Assembly (NCBI GenBank): GCA_028583415.1
Contig: CM053266.1
Span: forward strand, 36,513,758 to 36,577,757
From: Protea cynaroides
Taxonomy: Eukaryota; Streptophyta; Magnoliopsida; Proteales; Proteaceae
Direction: 5' to 3'
Length of the DNA stretch: 64,000 nt
In this document: piece after piece, positions 60,701 to 64,000 of the stretch
Layout of the letters: each line of letters begins with the position of its first letter
Position numbering within the stretch: position 1 is the first letter of the stretch
Translations under genes and position numbers: made by a program
Notes under the pieces: model-generated
The model's input: only the letters and a program-made list of their open reading frames with translations
Told to the model about the DNA's origin: nothing
Database searches by the model: none

Positions 60701-62891
60701 GTTGTCACAAAAATAATGATATTGTTGAATATTTTGATGCTGATTAGACTGATGTTGATAATGATAGACGTTTCACAACTAGTTATTGCTCAATTATTGG
60801 AGACAATCTAGTCACGTGGAAGAATAAAAAAGTAAACTACAGTGTCTAAATCCAGTAAAGAAGCTTAGTATTGTGCTATGAAATCTTCTTCAAGAATTGA
60901 GCTTTCTAGTAAGTCGCCCTATGATTATGTTCTATGACAATCAAGCTGCTATCTATATCACTTATGATCCAGTGTTTCATGAGGCACCAAGCATGTTGAG
61001 GTTGATTGCCATTTTATTCGTGATGTTGTTCAAAAAAAATTGTTGGTTACTCCCTTCATATCTTCTTCAAATCATTGGCTGATATTCTTACTAAGTCATT
61101 ATTTGGTCCAGCGTTTCAATTAATTGTTCCAAGCTGAGCATGGGTGATATATATGCTCCAGCTTGAGGGGCGTGCTAACAATATAGGCCTATATAGGCCA
61201 TGGACCTGTTTTAATTTTAAGTTTAGTCCTGCATTTATTTAATTTCTTGTAAGTAATGGGCCTGTTCATAAAGCCCATTACCGTTTTTGGTTATTTGTTT
61301 ATTTAGCTAGCTTATTTGCTTTGTTGACTTGATCCTTTCCTAGTTGGATTGTAACTAGGAAAGGCTCCTAAAGTCCTATCTTTTAGTTCTCTCTCTCTCT
61401 CTCTCTCTCTCAGTTGCTGGTTCTGGTTATTTTCATATTGCAAACTGCTACAGTAGTAATTAGTAAACGCTACCCGGACTTTGAATTTAAGAGTAGATAC
61501 TTCTGAAAATTCAGAAACAAGAACGGAAGGTGACGATGAACCTGTGGGGTAAAATAAGGGCTGTGAAACTCTCCAAATCCTAACCGAACTGGATTTAAGA
61601 ATCTCCAATAGAGTCTCTAGGCTTATGGGGCTGGTCCCAACCAAGAAACTGAAAATTAATAGAGTTTGGAAGGTATGATGAGTTAGTTGCACAAATCCAC
61701 GGCAAGGGTTGTCTTTCAATAGATGGAAGATTAACCTCAGGTCTGAAGCCAGAAATCAATAGATAATGTGGCCAGAATCTTGTATACCAAGTTTGGATAA
61801 GAACTACGCAGTGTAGAGAGAGCTATGATATAAAATAAATGGAGAAAACATGACCAGAAAAAAGGGTATCCACCAGGTACAATAAAGAACAAAACAAGCA
61901 AAAAAGGAAGAGGAAAGAAGAAAAACAGAAGAAAACTAGAAGGAAGAGAGGAGGGCTCACAACTATGATTTAAGTATGAAACAGGAATGCAGCAAGGAGG
62001 AGATGAGATCACTCAACCCAAGCAGCAGTCTCCAACGCAAGAACCAGCAAACATAAGAAAAACCTTTTATTCCAATCTTCAGATGCAACAGTGGGAGCTG
62101 CACATCACAACGAAACACCTTGAACAACACTCAAAATGGCAATCAAGGAAGCACTTTCCAATCAATTCCGCTCTAATTCCATGTGACAAAGTAAAACAAA
62201 AAGAAGAACCAATGGAGAAGAAGAAAAAGAGGGAAGCAAATCATAGGAAGTAAGTTCCTACCGATTACCCCCCTAACCTTCATTTATAATCATAAAAAGA
62301 AAGTCAAAACTACAAGTATACCTTTTCTAATAGTAACCAAACAACACTTTAATATAAATCCTAATGAAATTCCCTAAACACTACTACAGTAACATAAGCA
62401 CTTGAACATCATAAACATGAAAACTCAATAACAATTAGTAGTTGAAAATCAGAAAAACAAATCACACACCACCCATACTTAAAACAAGAAAATAGAGCTC
62501 GTGCGGAAATTGCTCTTCTAAATAAGGTAGCATCATGGTCTAAGAGACTCAAAGACACTTAAGGAGAAGGAAAGATAAGACATTCGCAATTACAACTTCA
62601 ATGTGCATAACATAGCAAATAATTCAAGCATGAAAGCCATAGTTTAACTTTTAGAAAAAGATAGCCATATTAGAATTGTTTTTCACACAAGTTTCATGGA
62701 AAATACAACTAAATTGTATGCTCCGGATTTTATGGACAATGATAGTTACACATAGAAAGGAACATACCTAACCTCACCAGTAAAAGCACCTCCCTTCCTC
62801 ACCCAGCAATTTTGTGCCGCGGTTTGGAAGTCTGATCTCAATAAACTTTTTACCAAAGGAAGAAACACAAATGGAGGACTTACCACAATCT
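10611..62891 (-). CDS. TPI: Cytosolic-type triosephosphate isomerase, seven visible exons over 52 kb (5' end beyond window)
   Basis: Interconverts dihydroxyacetone phosphate and glyceraldehyde 3-phosphate in glycolysis. Minus-strand exons, numbered on the usual nine-exon plant plan: 3, 62891-62768 (IVVSPPFVFLPLVKSLL, AAQNCWVRKGGAFTGEV); 4, 54846-54762 (AEMLVNLGIPWVILGHSERR, with the electrophile His); 5, 54238-54106 (GLKVIACVGETLEQRESGST); 6, 26521-26427 (NVVLAYEPVWAIGTGK, with the catalytic Glu and the flexible loop 6); 7, 19535-19457 (VHSELRKC, STRIIYGG); 8, 10985-10903 (SVNGANCKELAAQPDIDGFL, VGGASLK); 9, 10688-10611 (PEFVDIIKAATV then stop). Every junction is GT-AG and every phase agrees. 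Exons 1-2, with the catalytic Lys of GNWKC, are not seen and should lie beyond 64000. Introns 3, 5, 6 and 7 measure about 7.9, 27.6, 6.9 and 8.5 kb. The C terminus extends about 11 residues past the usual end. Confidence 0.93.
10986..12374. other. TPI intron 7, proximal 3' segment without recognised element
   Basis: AT-rich intronic sequence. The two overlapping open frames at 12132-12362 have no recognisable domain. No repeat ends were identified. Confidence 0.5.
12730..12755 (-). other. tRNA-Met-type primer-site-like sequence (left arm), mirrored near 16353-16366 (plus)
   Basis: The minus strand reads TTGGTATCAGAGTG, one step from the canonical TGGTATCAGAGC used by most plant Copia and Gypsy elements and by pararetroviruses. 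The right-arm copy reads TGTTATCAGAGC. Confidence 0.5.
13803..14121 (-). pseudogene. Left-arm C-terminal fragment of a pararetrovirus-like polyprotein
   Basis: A 97-codon minus frame (14121-13828) with FYERIMVVKP, WHLDERKF and ALGGLLVQDDVLHPYDN, ending in an acidic tail just before a non-coding stretch with promoter-like features. The right arm has a decayed counterpart at about 14930-15225. I recognise no enzyme domain in it. Assignment to an endogenous member of Caulimoviridae rests on the architecture (frame end, TATA box, leader, tRNA-Met site), not on homology. Confidence 0.4.
14349..14744. repeat. 198-bp tandem pair at the apex of the inverted repeat; each unit is itself a hairpin
   Basis: GCATCTCGTTCAGCCAAAG begins at 14349 and again at 14547. 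Within each unit, GAGCCTAATGAG(C/T)GAAAAGCA and AATACTTGGTAGCTG are followed, after a loop around CGGACCCTGTATTG, by their reverse complements (CCAGCT(A/G)CCAAGTATTG and CACTCATTAGGCTC). Confidence 0.8.
15450..15500 (+). promoter_or_regulatory. TATA-like promoter box in the right arm of the inverted repeat
   Basis: TCTATAAAAGGGAACG lies about 230 bp after the end of the right-arm polyprotein fragment and is followed by a leader of roughly 860 bp up to the primer-site-like sequence at about 16353. This matches the spacing of a pararetroviral 35S-type promoter. The left arm holds the mirror copy near 13570-13595. Confidence 0.4.
15804..16016 (+). pseudogene. Right-arm leader-region open frame, mirrored at 13037-13276 (minus)
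   Basis: Shares SLEI.VNQ, ASSFLETPKVT and SKRKYQQKKP with the minus-strand frame of the left arm. Nearby, in another frame, the segment at about 16095-16320 reads IEVGNTRSYYLRHLTRVRDN. The function is not recognised. The pair is evidence that the arms are copies of one sequence that has since diverged. Confidence 0.45.
16713..16996. other. Intron 7 sequence without recognised element
   Basis: A short AT-rich stretch between the inverted repeat and the SINE, with a G-run at about 16763-16770. Nothing else is seen. Confidence 0.5.
16997..17165 (-). mobile_element. Au-like SINE
   Basis: Read on the minus strand, a tRNA-like head starts near 17165 with GCGAGCCTTGGTATGAC. It has a B-box-like GGTCACGGGTTC at 17117-17106, then GTAAGGCTGCGTACATTCTG, and ends in GTGCACTGGGACGCCC followed by a T-run at about 17004-16999. 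This order is that of the widespread plant Au SINE. It is transcribed in the same direction as TPI. Target duplications were not resolved. Confidence 0.8.
17170..18370. other. Intron 7 sequence without recognised element
   Basis: About 1.2 kb of AT-rich sequence. A short direct repeat AAAATAATCTGTACCAGAAA occurs twice at about 17263-17310. No gene or element ends are seen. Confidence 0.45.
18380..18904 (+). mobile_element. 5'-truncated L1-type LINE tail
   Basis: The plus frame at 18518-18700 reads LAKLAFAATVYHIWFERNLR and then ITFDMKGF, the conserved C-terminal end of plant L1 reverse transcriptases. It is preceded, in a shifted frame, by CPFSKRVWEL of the zf-RVT region. The frame is broken upstream. 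The element ends with TTAATACAATTATTTATTC and an A-run at 18894-18904, a typical plant L1 3' end. Only the last 0.5 kb is present. Confidence 0.75.
18914..19096. repeat. Diverged tandem duplication, period about 108 bp
   Basis: TTCTAAATCTCTGCAGCTCT at about 18921 recurs as TTCTAAATCTTTGCAGTTCT at about 19030, and both copies continue to a CCTTTCAA(G/A)TTTGT motif. Confidence 0.7.
19536..20533. other. TPI intron 6, sequence before the Copia element
   Basis: Intronic, with no recognised coding capacity. A short (AAAT)n run lies at about 20020-20040. Confidence 0.45.
20617..20741. mobile_element. 125-bp hAT-like MITE inserted in the Copia 5' LTR
   Basis: The terminal inverted repeats are CATAGTTGTCAAGGCG and its reverse complement CGCCTTGACAACTATG. 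The interior is rich in GCGCCT/CGCCTAGGCG motifs. It is flanked by a perfect 8-bp duplication CTCTAGAG at 20609-20616 and 20742-20749, the size made by hAT transposases. The sister 3' LTR (near 23268-23285) has the empty site CACTCTGAGTTGGG. Confidence 0.9.
21079..23175 (+). pseudogene. Copia pol remnant (integrase tail, reverse transcriptase, RNase H)
   Basis: In order: the post-integrase motif GYKCYHPHSRKTYITKDVLF (about 21160-21215); the reverse transcriptase start WWKAKMMEEMRALKKNNTWD and GCKWAF.VK (21750-21970); then a stop, LQQLDVKKAFLH, and YVDDIIVTG, the catalytic box (about 22235-22265). RNase H-region motifs follow: YLSHTRPDIAFAVSLVSQFM, AYTDAD followed by a stop, and KHVEVDRHFIKEKLE. 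At least five in-frame stops or shifts are present, so the element is dead. Confidence 0.88.
23386..26426. other. TPI intron 6, sequence after the Copia element
   Basis: About 3 kb without a gene. It contains a repeated AGGAGAAGGTAAACATCTTC motif (about 23354 and 23393), the GTATCGATAC-rich block described separately, long T-runs near 24480-24620, and AT-rich unique sequence. Confidence 0.45.
23675..24000. repeat. Block of interspersed GTATCGATAC-type palindromic motifs
   Basis: More than fifteen occurrences of GTATCG, TCGATAC and CGATAC in both orientations within about 325 bp, e.g. GTATCGTATGATATG, TACGTATCGATACAGG and CAGTATCGATACACTTCG. It resembles a decayed foldback element. Ends are not definable. 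Confidence 0.55.
26522..27075. other. Start of TPI intron 5 (transcript sense), no recognised element
   Basis: A 135-codon plus frame at 26606-27013 and an opposite frame at 26810-27043 have no recognisable protein features. Confidence 0.45.
27076..29030 (-). mobile_element. RTE-type non-LTR retrotransposon, 5'-truncated and decayed
   Basis: The minus strand carries, 5' to 3': PRIRWWSLKG..LKDF and GMWDFEGDINTMWNKM (29012-28794), the linker after the endonuclease; reverse transcriptase GFHQGSALSPYLFALIIDDL (about 27960-27900); the catalytic box LFADDIVLVDETKTGINAKL (about 27870-27810); and RPAMMYGVGCWA near 27510. The 3' end reads AACTGACCCGATTTAGTTGG and closes with (TTG)n microsatellite, the plus-strand (CAA)n at 27077-27130. 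This tail is typical of plant RTE elements. Several frameshifts and stops are present. It runs in the same sense as TPI. Confidence 0.85.
29031..32435. other. Intron 5 segment without recognised element
   Basis: About 3.4 kb. It contains T-runs (about 30395-30413), purine-rich stretches near 29810-29940 and AT-rich sequence. Open frames here are low-complexity and have no domains. Confidence 0.45.
32550..32690. repeat. Tandem duplication inside the 1.7-kb element
   Basis: GACTAGGG..CTTGGAC.CCCAGAATGTCT is followed by GGCGGC(C/T)(A/G)CCTTGTTATAATGTGCATTTA. The pair occurs twice with a period of about 72 bp. Confidence 0.75.
33010..33560. repeat. Pyrimidine-rich, TTC/T-run low-complexity region
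   Basis: Repeated (TTC)n and T-runs alternate with a TTCTGCTACGGT-like motif at about 33070, 33160, 33255 and 33360. This explains the phenylalanine/serine- and arginine/lysine-rich open frames here, which are not genes. Confidence 0.85.
33607..33790. repeat. Tandem duplication with about 105-bp period
   Basis: GTTTGCCTTTT is followed by AGATACCACTCGACACT, GGTATCATCTAGTTTCATA-like sequence and TTTCAGTTTCATTGACC. The unit occurs twice, with a third partial AGATACCACT at about 33770. Confidence 0.8.
34126..35700. other. Intron 5 segment between the hAT-like element and the hAT composite
   Basis: A purine tract (GA)n then G-rich lies at 34356-34391. A short CTCGACTAGGTCGAGATCTG palindrome-like motif lies near 34829. 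No gene was identified. Confidence 0.45.
35709..39601 (-). repeat. Left 3.9-kb arm of a giant inverted repeat (hAT copy)
   Basis: Matches 47274-51178 in inverted orientation along its whole length, including the terminus, subterminal GGCTTTATAAGTGCAGCCC-like sequence, the 3' flank (e.g. CTTTGACCACTACTTAATTTG) and the transposase. Arm lengths are about 3893 and 3905 bp. Confidence 0.9.
37416..39511 (-). pseudogene. hAT transposase (RICESLEEPER-like), left copy, broken
   Basis: Minus strand. A BED zinc finger C-x2-C..H-x4-C (CLKCKIVYKAD to HIKNCPK) lies at about 39425-39345. Then come SLTSDMWTSI and YISLT (hAT catalytic core, about 39030), GLHADLFTRWNSTYHMFESS (about 38560), and, after an intron near 37890-37985, the C-terminal dimerisation domain with YPDVVRLAKDVLFIPVST, SESAFSVGG and KLLPSNAETLICLRDWM (about 37760-37575). 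Several stops and shifts interrupt the frame around 38200-38320 and 38700-39080. The domain order fits plant Ac/RICESLEEPER-type transposases. Confidence 0.88.
39602..39988 (+). other. Centre of the hAT inverted repeat: (TA)n tract and 5' end of the right transposase
   Basis: Unique spacer between the arms. A pure (AT)n tract lies at 39666-39706. An ATG at 39941 opens a short frame, MSTPINELIPGDIMEGV, that is in frame with the right transposase copy once the Gypsy is disregarded. Confidence 0.65.
39666..39706. repeat. (AT)n microsatellite at the centre of the hAT inverted repeat
   Basis: About 41 bases of uninterrupted AT dinucleotide. Confidence 0.97.
40862..43108 (-). pseudogene. Gypsy integrase and chromodomain remnant, split by a solo LTR
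   Basis: The zinc-binding part ELHGGGLGGHFGCDKTMAQV and VQRCCAC lies at about 42940-42808. The core MDFVLGLPSTRERYDSIFVV with HGLPETIVSDRDVKF resumes below 42057, after the solo LTR. The C-terminal frame 41380-40862 has MGPYKVLKKI and a chromodomain at residues 93-150 (VKDVLDSKYT, FLIKWKWHP, WIHEDNFKRIDPDFYERY). The chromodomain places the element among chromoviruses. Confidence 0.9.
42080..42792. mobile_element. Solo LTR of a related Gypsy inside the integrase gene
   Basis: It starts TGATGGCAAAGAGGTTAAG and ends GGACTGCATCA, with internal blocks (CCCTCTTTGCTATAGGATC, GAGTCTCACAACC, CTCTTTATTTATAG) shared with the host Gypsy LTRs. It is flanked by TGCCT at 42075-42079 and 42793-42797. Removing it restores the expected order of integrase motifs. 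It is about 713 bp, so a related but shorter subfamily. Confidence 0.9.
43071..45344 (-). pseudogene. Gypsy pol remnant: protease, reverse transcriptase, RNase H
   Basis: The protease active site IVDSGSSVNVV lies at about 45080-45045. Reverse transcriptase starts with DIQHAIDLVPGS and YRLSPTEQGELKQVDELLQK (about 44420-44300). It continues with DNRAINKITVKYRFPIPWLD, YFDDILI (about 43930) and AFLGFIVSSKGVEADPSKIE (about 43800). RNase H follows with FEVATDASHSGIGGVL, HWRHCLIGKEFILYSDLEAL and ALNYKAGKENQVVDALSRK (about 43180). Stops at about 44100 and 43865 break the frame. Confidence 0.9.
45314..46301 (-). pseudogene. Gypsy gag remnant
   Basis: An N-terminal coiled-coil-like MDAKLDSMDGRISNLEER, then the capsid motif FHGRQDPQAFHDWVNALDDY with WWRNYE, then MSMEDYVYQFDQLC. 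It closes with a CCHC zinc knuckle CYHCNAYDHYARDC near 45375. A duplicated PPYEDYDGN motif is present near 46060-46110. The frame shifts at a T-run near 45785 (45778/45747 overlap), and a stop follows QTHKV at 46020, so the polyprotein is no longer continuous. Confidence 0.9.
47276..49440 (+). pseudogene. hAT transposase, right copy, broken and split by the Gypsy
   Basis: Plus-strand counterpart of the left copy. It shows TPNVDDLSDDGPLL, a decayed BED finger (CLKCKIVYRAD then HFKICLK), SLTSDMWTSITNDGYISLTA, TRWNSTYHMFESS, WDEYNPILAIAWVFDPCYKL and a C-terminal TSESAYSARGRVIDKYRSKL with ETLICLRDWMFDIDF. Stops are present at about 47390, 47448, 47911, 48160 and 48280. Its likely start codon lies at 39941, on the far side of the Gypsy insertion; the frame there is in phase with TPNVDD across the target site. 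Confidence 0.87.
49441..51178 (+). other. 3' flank and terminus of the right hAT copy
   Basis: Non-coding, mirrored at 35709-37415. It ends with GGGCCCAATAAATCCGG, a run of GCCC-rich subterminal motifs and the terminus TTGACACCCTTA at 51178. Confidence 0.75.
51179..52511 (-). other. Probable 5' region of the outer hAT element
   Basis: It contains a 134-codon plus-strand open frame (51655-52059) without a known domain, which is antisense to the expected transposase. It is followed by a GC-richer stretch at 52080-52210 that reads like a 5' leader in the minus direction, and by subterminal GGCCCAAAC-type motifs before the right terminus. Confidence 0.5.
52520..54105. other. End of intron 5 in genomic order, next to TPI exon 5
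   Basis: AT-rich. A cluster of GAGATTTC/GAAATCTCG motifs lies at 53150-53270, similar to the motif near 34829. No gene was identified. Confidence 0.45.
54847..57352. other. TPI intron 3, segment before the Copia LTR
   Basis: A-runs lie near 54958-54978 and 55058-55070. At 55735-56170 there is an LTR-like AT-rich stretch with a TATAAATA-type box on the minus strand, but its ends and target duplication could not be fixed. The part from about 56800 to 57352 may be leader or truncated interior of the minus-strand Copia. Confidence 0.4.
57369..57690 (-). mobile_element. Copia LTR with adjacent primer site, minus orientation
   Basis: 322 bp from TGTTG to CAACA. Immediately to its left is GGTGGCTCTGATACCA (57353-57368), the reverse complement of the initiator-tRNA-Met primer site TGGTATCAGAGCCACC. 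It is therefore the 5' LTR of a minus-strand Copia. It contains a tandem pair: AGAGCTGACCCA(G/A)CACACAC and TTAAATGTGTGTACAT occur twice at 57471-57580. No Copia pol of this orientation is seen to its left. Confidence 0.8.
57691..61172 (+). pseudogene. Decayed Copia gag-pol, plus strand, 5'-truncated
   Basis: In order: a gag zinc-knuckle tail (DKCWAIYGRPE, about 57825); the protease WIIDSGASCHMTRS (about 58085-58130); the gag-pre-integrase fragment LEQSELYYLEHNGPST (about 58410-58450); and the integrase pieces DDYSKVTWLYLLKDRPVFLY and RIFRSDNALEYTQSYF (about 58725-58885). The linker QVYQRRTKTIPVPPS and LPIALRKGTCSST follows (about 59460-59600). Then reverse transcriptase HLKAHLVAKGFTQTYGIDYC (about 59860-59920), LNKHFQMKDLGLLHHFLGTE (about 60330), TRPDLSFVVGVISQFMQAP (about 60570) and the RNase H tail MFYDNQAA (about 60925). 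Stops and shifts are frequent throughout. A polypurine-like GCTTGAGGGG precedes TGCTAACAATATAGG at 61173. Confidence 0.85.
61173..62767. other. Putative Copia 3' LTR and remaining intron 3 sequence
   Basis: TGCTAACAATATAGGCC after the polypurine tract marks the likely start of the 3' LTR. Its end is not determined because no 5' partner remains. A (CT)11 tract lies at 61389-61411. Beyond about 61900 the sequence is AT-rich with no recognised feature. Confidence 0.45.
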
Positions 62892-64000
62892 CTGGAAGAA
62901 AAACAAGTTTGAACCATATAAACAAGGTAAGAATCTACAAGCATCGAATAACATAACATAAGAAAGCAAAGGTGGGCAGTGATTAGATAATTCATACTAC
63001 GTTTTTCCCATACAGAGATCAAAAGTGAAAAATAGGACTACTGAGCTCAACATTATGGCTTGTTGAATAATCAAAAATAATTTTAAGATATCAATGTTTG
63101 ACCAAACTTATGGTAAATTACAATATTCAAACAAACTAATGGCTTAATGACTAGATTCAGTTGCTATTTTTTTTTTTTTATTATTATCTTGGATGGATTA
63201 GGTGGATTATGTAGATTGTAGATTTCCAGTTTTATCTCAATGTCTAGTGGATTATTTTATTACTTTATTTTTTTGGATAAGCTTATCTATAATCAGTTTT
63301 AATGGTATTGTACTTGGGTTAGCTCACATTTTAAATAGATGTAAAAGCAACAGGCCTCCCCATTGATTTGAAGTAATATATCAGTTCAATTTTCCGAAAC
63401 TTTGGCTGCTGTGGACTGAATACTGTGCTTGGTGGATTCCAAGCAAAGGCTAATATGGATTCCTTGTTGGAAGAATAGATTCTCTTCATGAGTTCTTATA
63501 GATTCCAAAACAACTGTAGCTGTATTCTTGGCCTATCATTCTTCATTGGAAGAGTCTATTCTCTTCATGAGTTCTGAGTTCTGAATTCTGATAGATTCCA
63601 TAACCACTGCAGCTGAATTCTTCGCCTATCATCCTTTCTTTCTATTCTGGTATATATTTTCTGTTTCTAAGATCCTGTTGTCAGTACTAGTATCTTGATG
63701 GATTTTTTTGCCTCGGAATTAGTCTTCACTGTGAATAATTATTAATTTTGAACTTAGCAACAGCACAAAGTTGAGGAACATTTTTTATCTAGAAAGAAAA
63801 CAAGAATTTTGAAAGTGCAAAATTCAAAATCCTGCATCTACGATGAAGAGGACCTTCCATACACCAAGTACGAGAACACAACAGCCAGAACTTACATATT
63901 GTAAGAGTTGACAATGTGAAACAACTACTTAATATCCAACACAAAGAATAAAAGGTGTGATTGTGCTACTTCCCATTACTAATAAAGACAAAAAGTGTTT
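62892..64000. other. TPI intron 2 (partial), no exon found
   Basis: AT-rich sequence upstream of exon 3. The expected exons 1-2 encoding GNWKC were not seen on the minus strand here. A tandem duplication lies at 63463-63635. Confidence 0.5.
63463..63635. repeat. Tandem duplication, period about 85-90 bp
   Basis: TTGGAAGA is followed by TCTATTCTCTTCATGAGTTC-type sequence, ATAGATTCCA, ACTGTAGCTG/ACTGCAGCTG and GCCTATCATTCTT/GCCTATCATCCTT. The unit occurs twice. Confidence 0.8.

Overview
The window is nuclear DNA of a flowering plant. It has spliced genes with GT-AG introns, plant-type kinase, phi-class glutathione S-transferase and cytosolic triosephosphate isomerase (TPI) genes, an Au-like SINE, and Copia and Gypsy elements with initiator-tRNA-Met primer sites. 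The species cannot be fixed from sequence alone; the very long TE-filled introns suggest a repeat-rich angiosperm genome.

Layout. Positions 1-2005 (minus) hold the 5' five exons of an APK1/PBL-type receptor-like cytoplasmic kinase, which runs off the left edge. Positions 3809-6174 are a Mutator-like element with about 180-bp terminal inverted repeats and a perfect 9-bp target duplication. It has no transposase but carries cargo: an apparently intact three-exon phi GST on the plus strand, a broken MAPKKK fragment on the minus strand, and an unidentified segment. This is a Pack-MULE. Positions 6184-10470 look intergenic.

From 10475 to beyond 62891 (minus) lies one TPI gene. Seven exons totalling only 677 coding bases are spread over more than 52 kb, every visible splice site and reading phase fits, and the visible catalytic residues are present. 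Its introns are filled with transposons. Intron 7 (10986-19456) has a 4.3-kb inverted repeat with pararetrovirus-like content, an Au-like SINE and an L1 LINE tail. Intron 6 (19536-26426) has an internally deleted Copia whose 5' LTR carries a small hAT-like MITE. Intron 5 (26522-54105) has an RTE LINE, a 1.7-kb member of the same MITE family, and a 16.8-kb hAT composite. That composite contains two inverted transposase copies, a 7.3-kb chromodomain Gypsy inserted in one of them, and a solo LTR inserted in the Gypsy. Intron 3 (54847-62767) has a minus-strand Copia LTR next to a decayed plus-strand Copia.

The strongest points for follow-up are the GST-carrying Pack-MULE, the TE-inflated but coding-intact TPI gene, and the two giant inverted repeats that its pre-mRNA would carry as potential long double-stranded RNA. 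All exon boundaries and repeat ends were read by eye; no alignment, identity value or database search was run.
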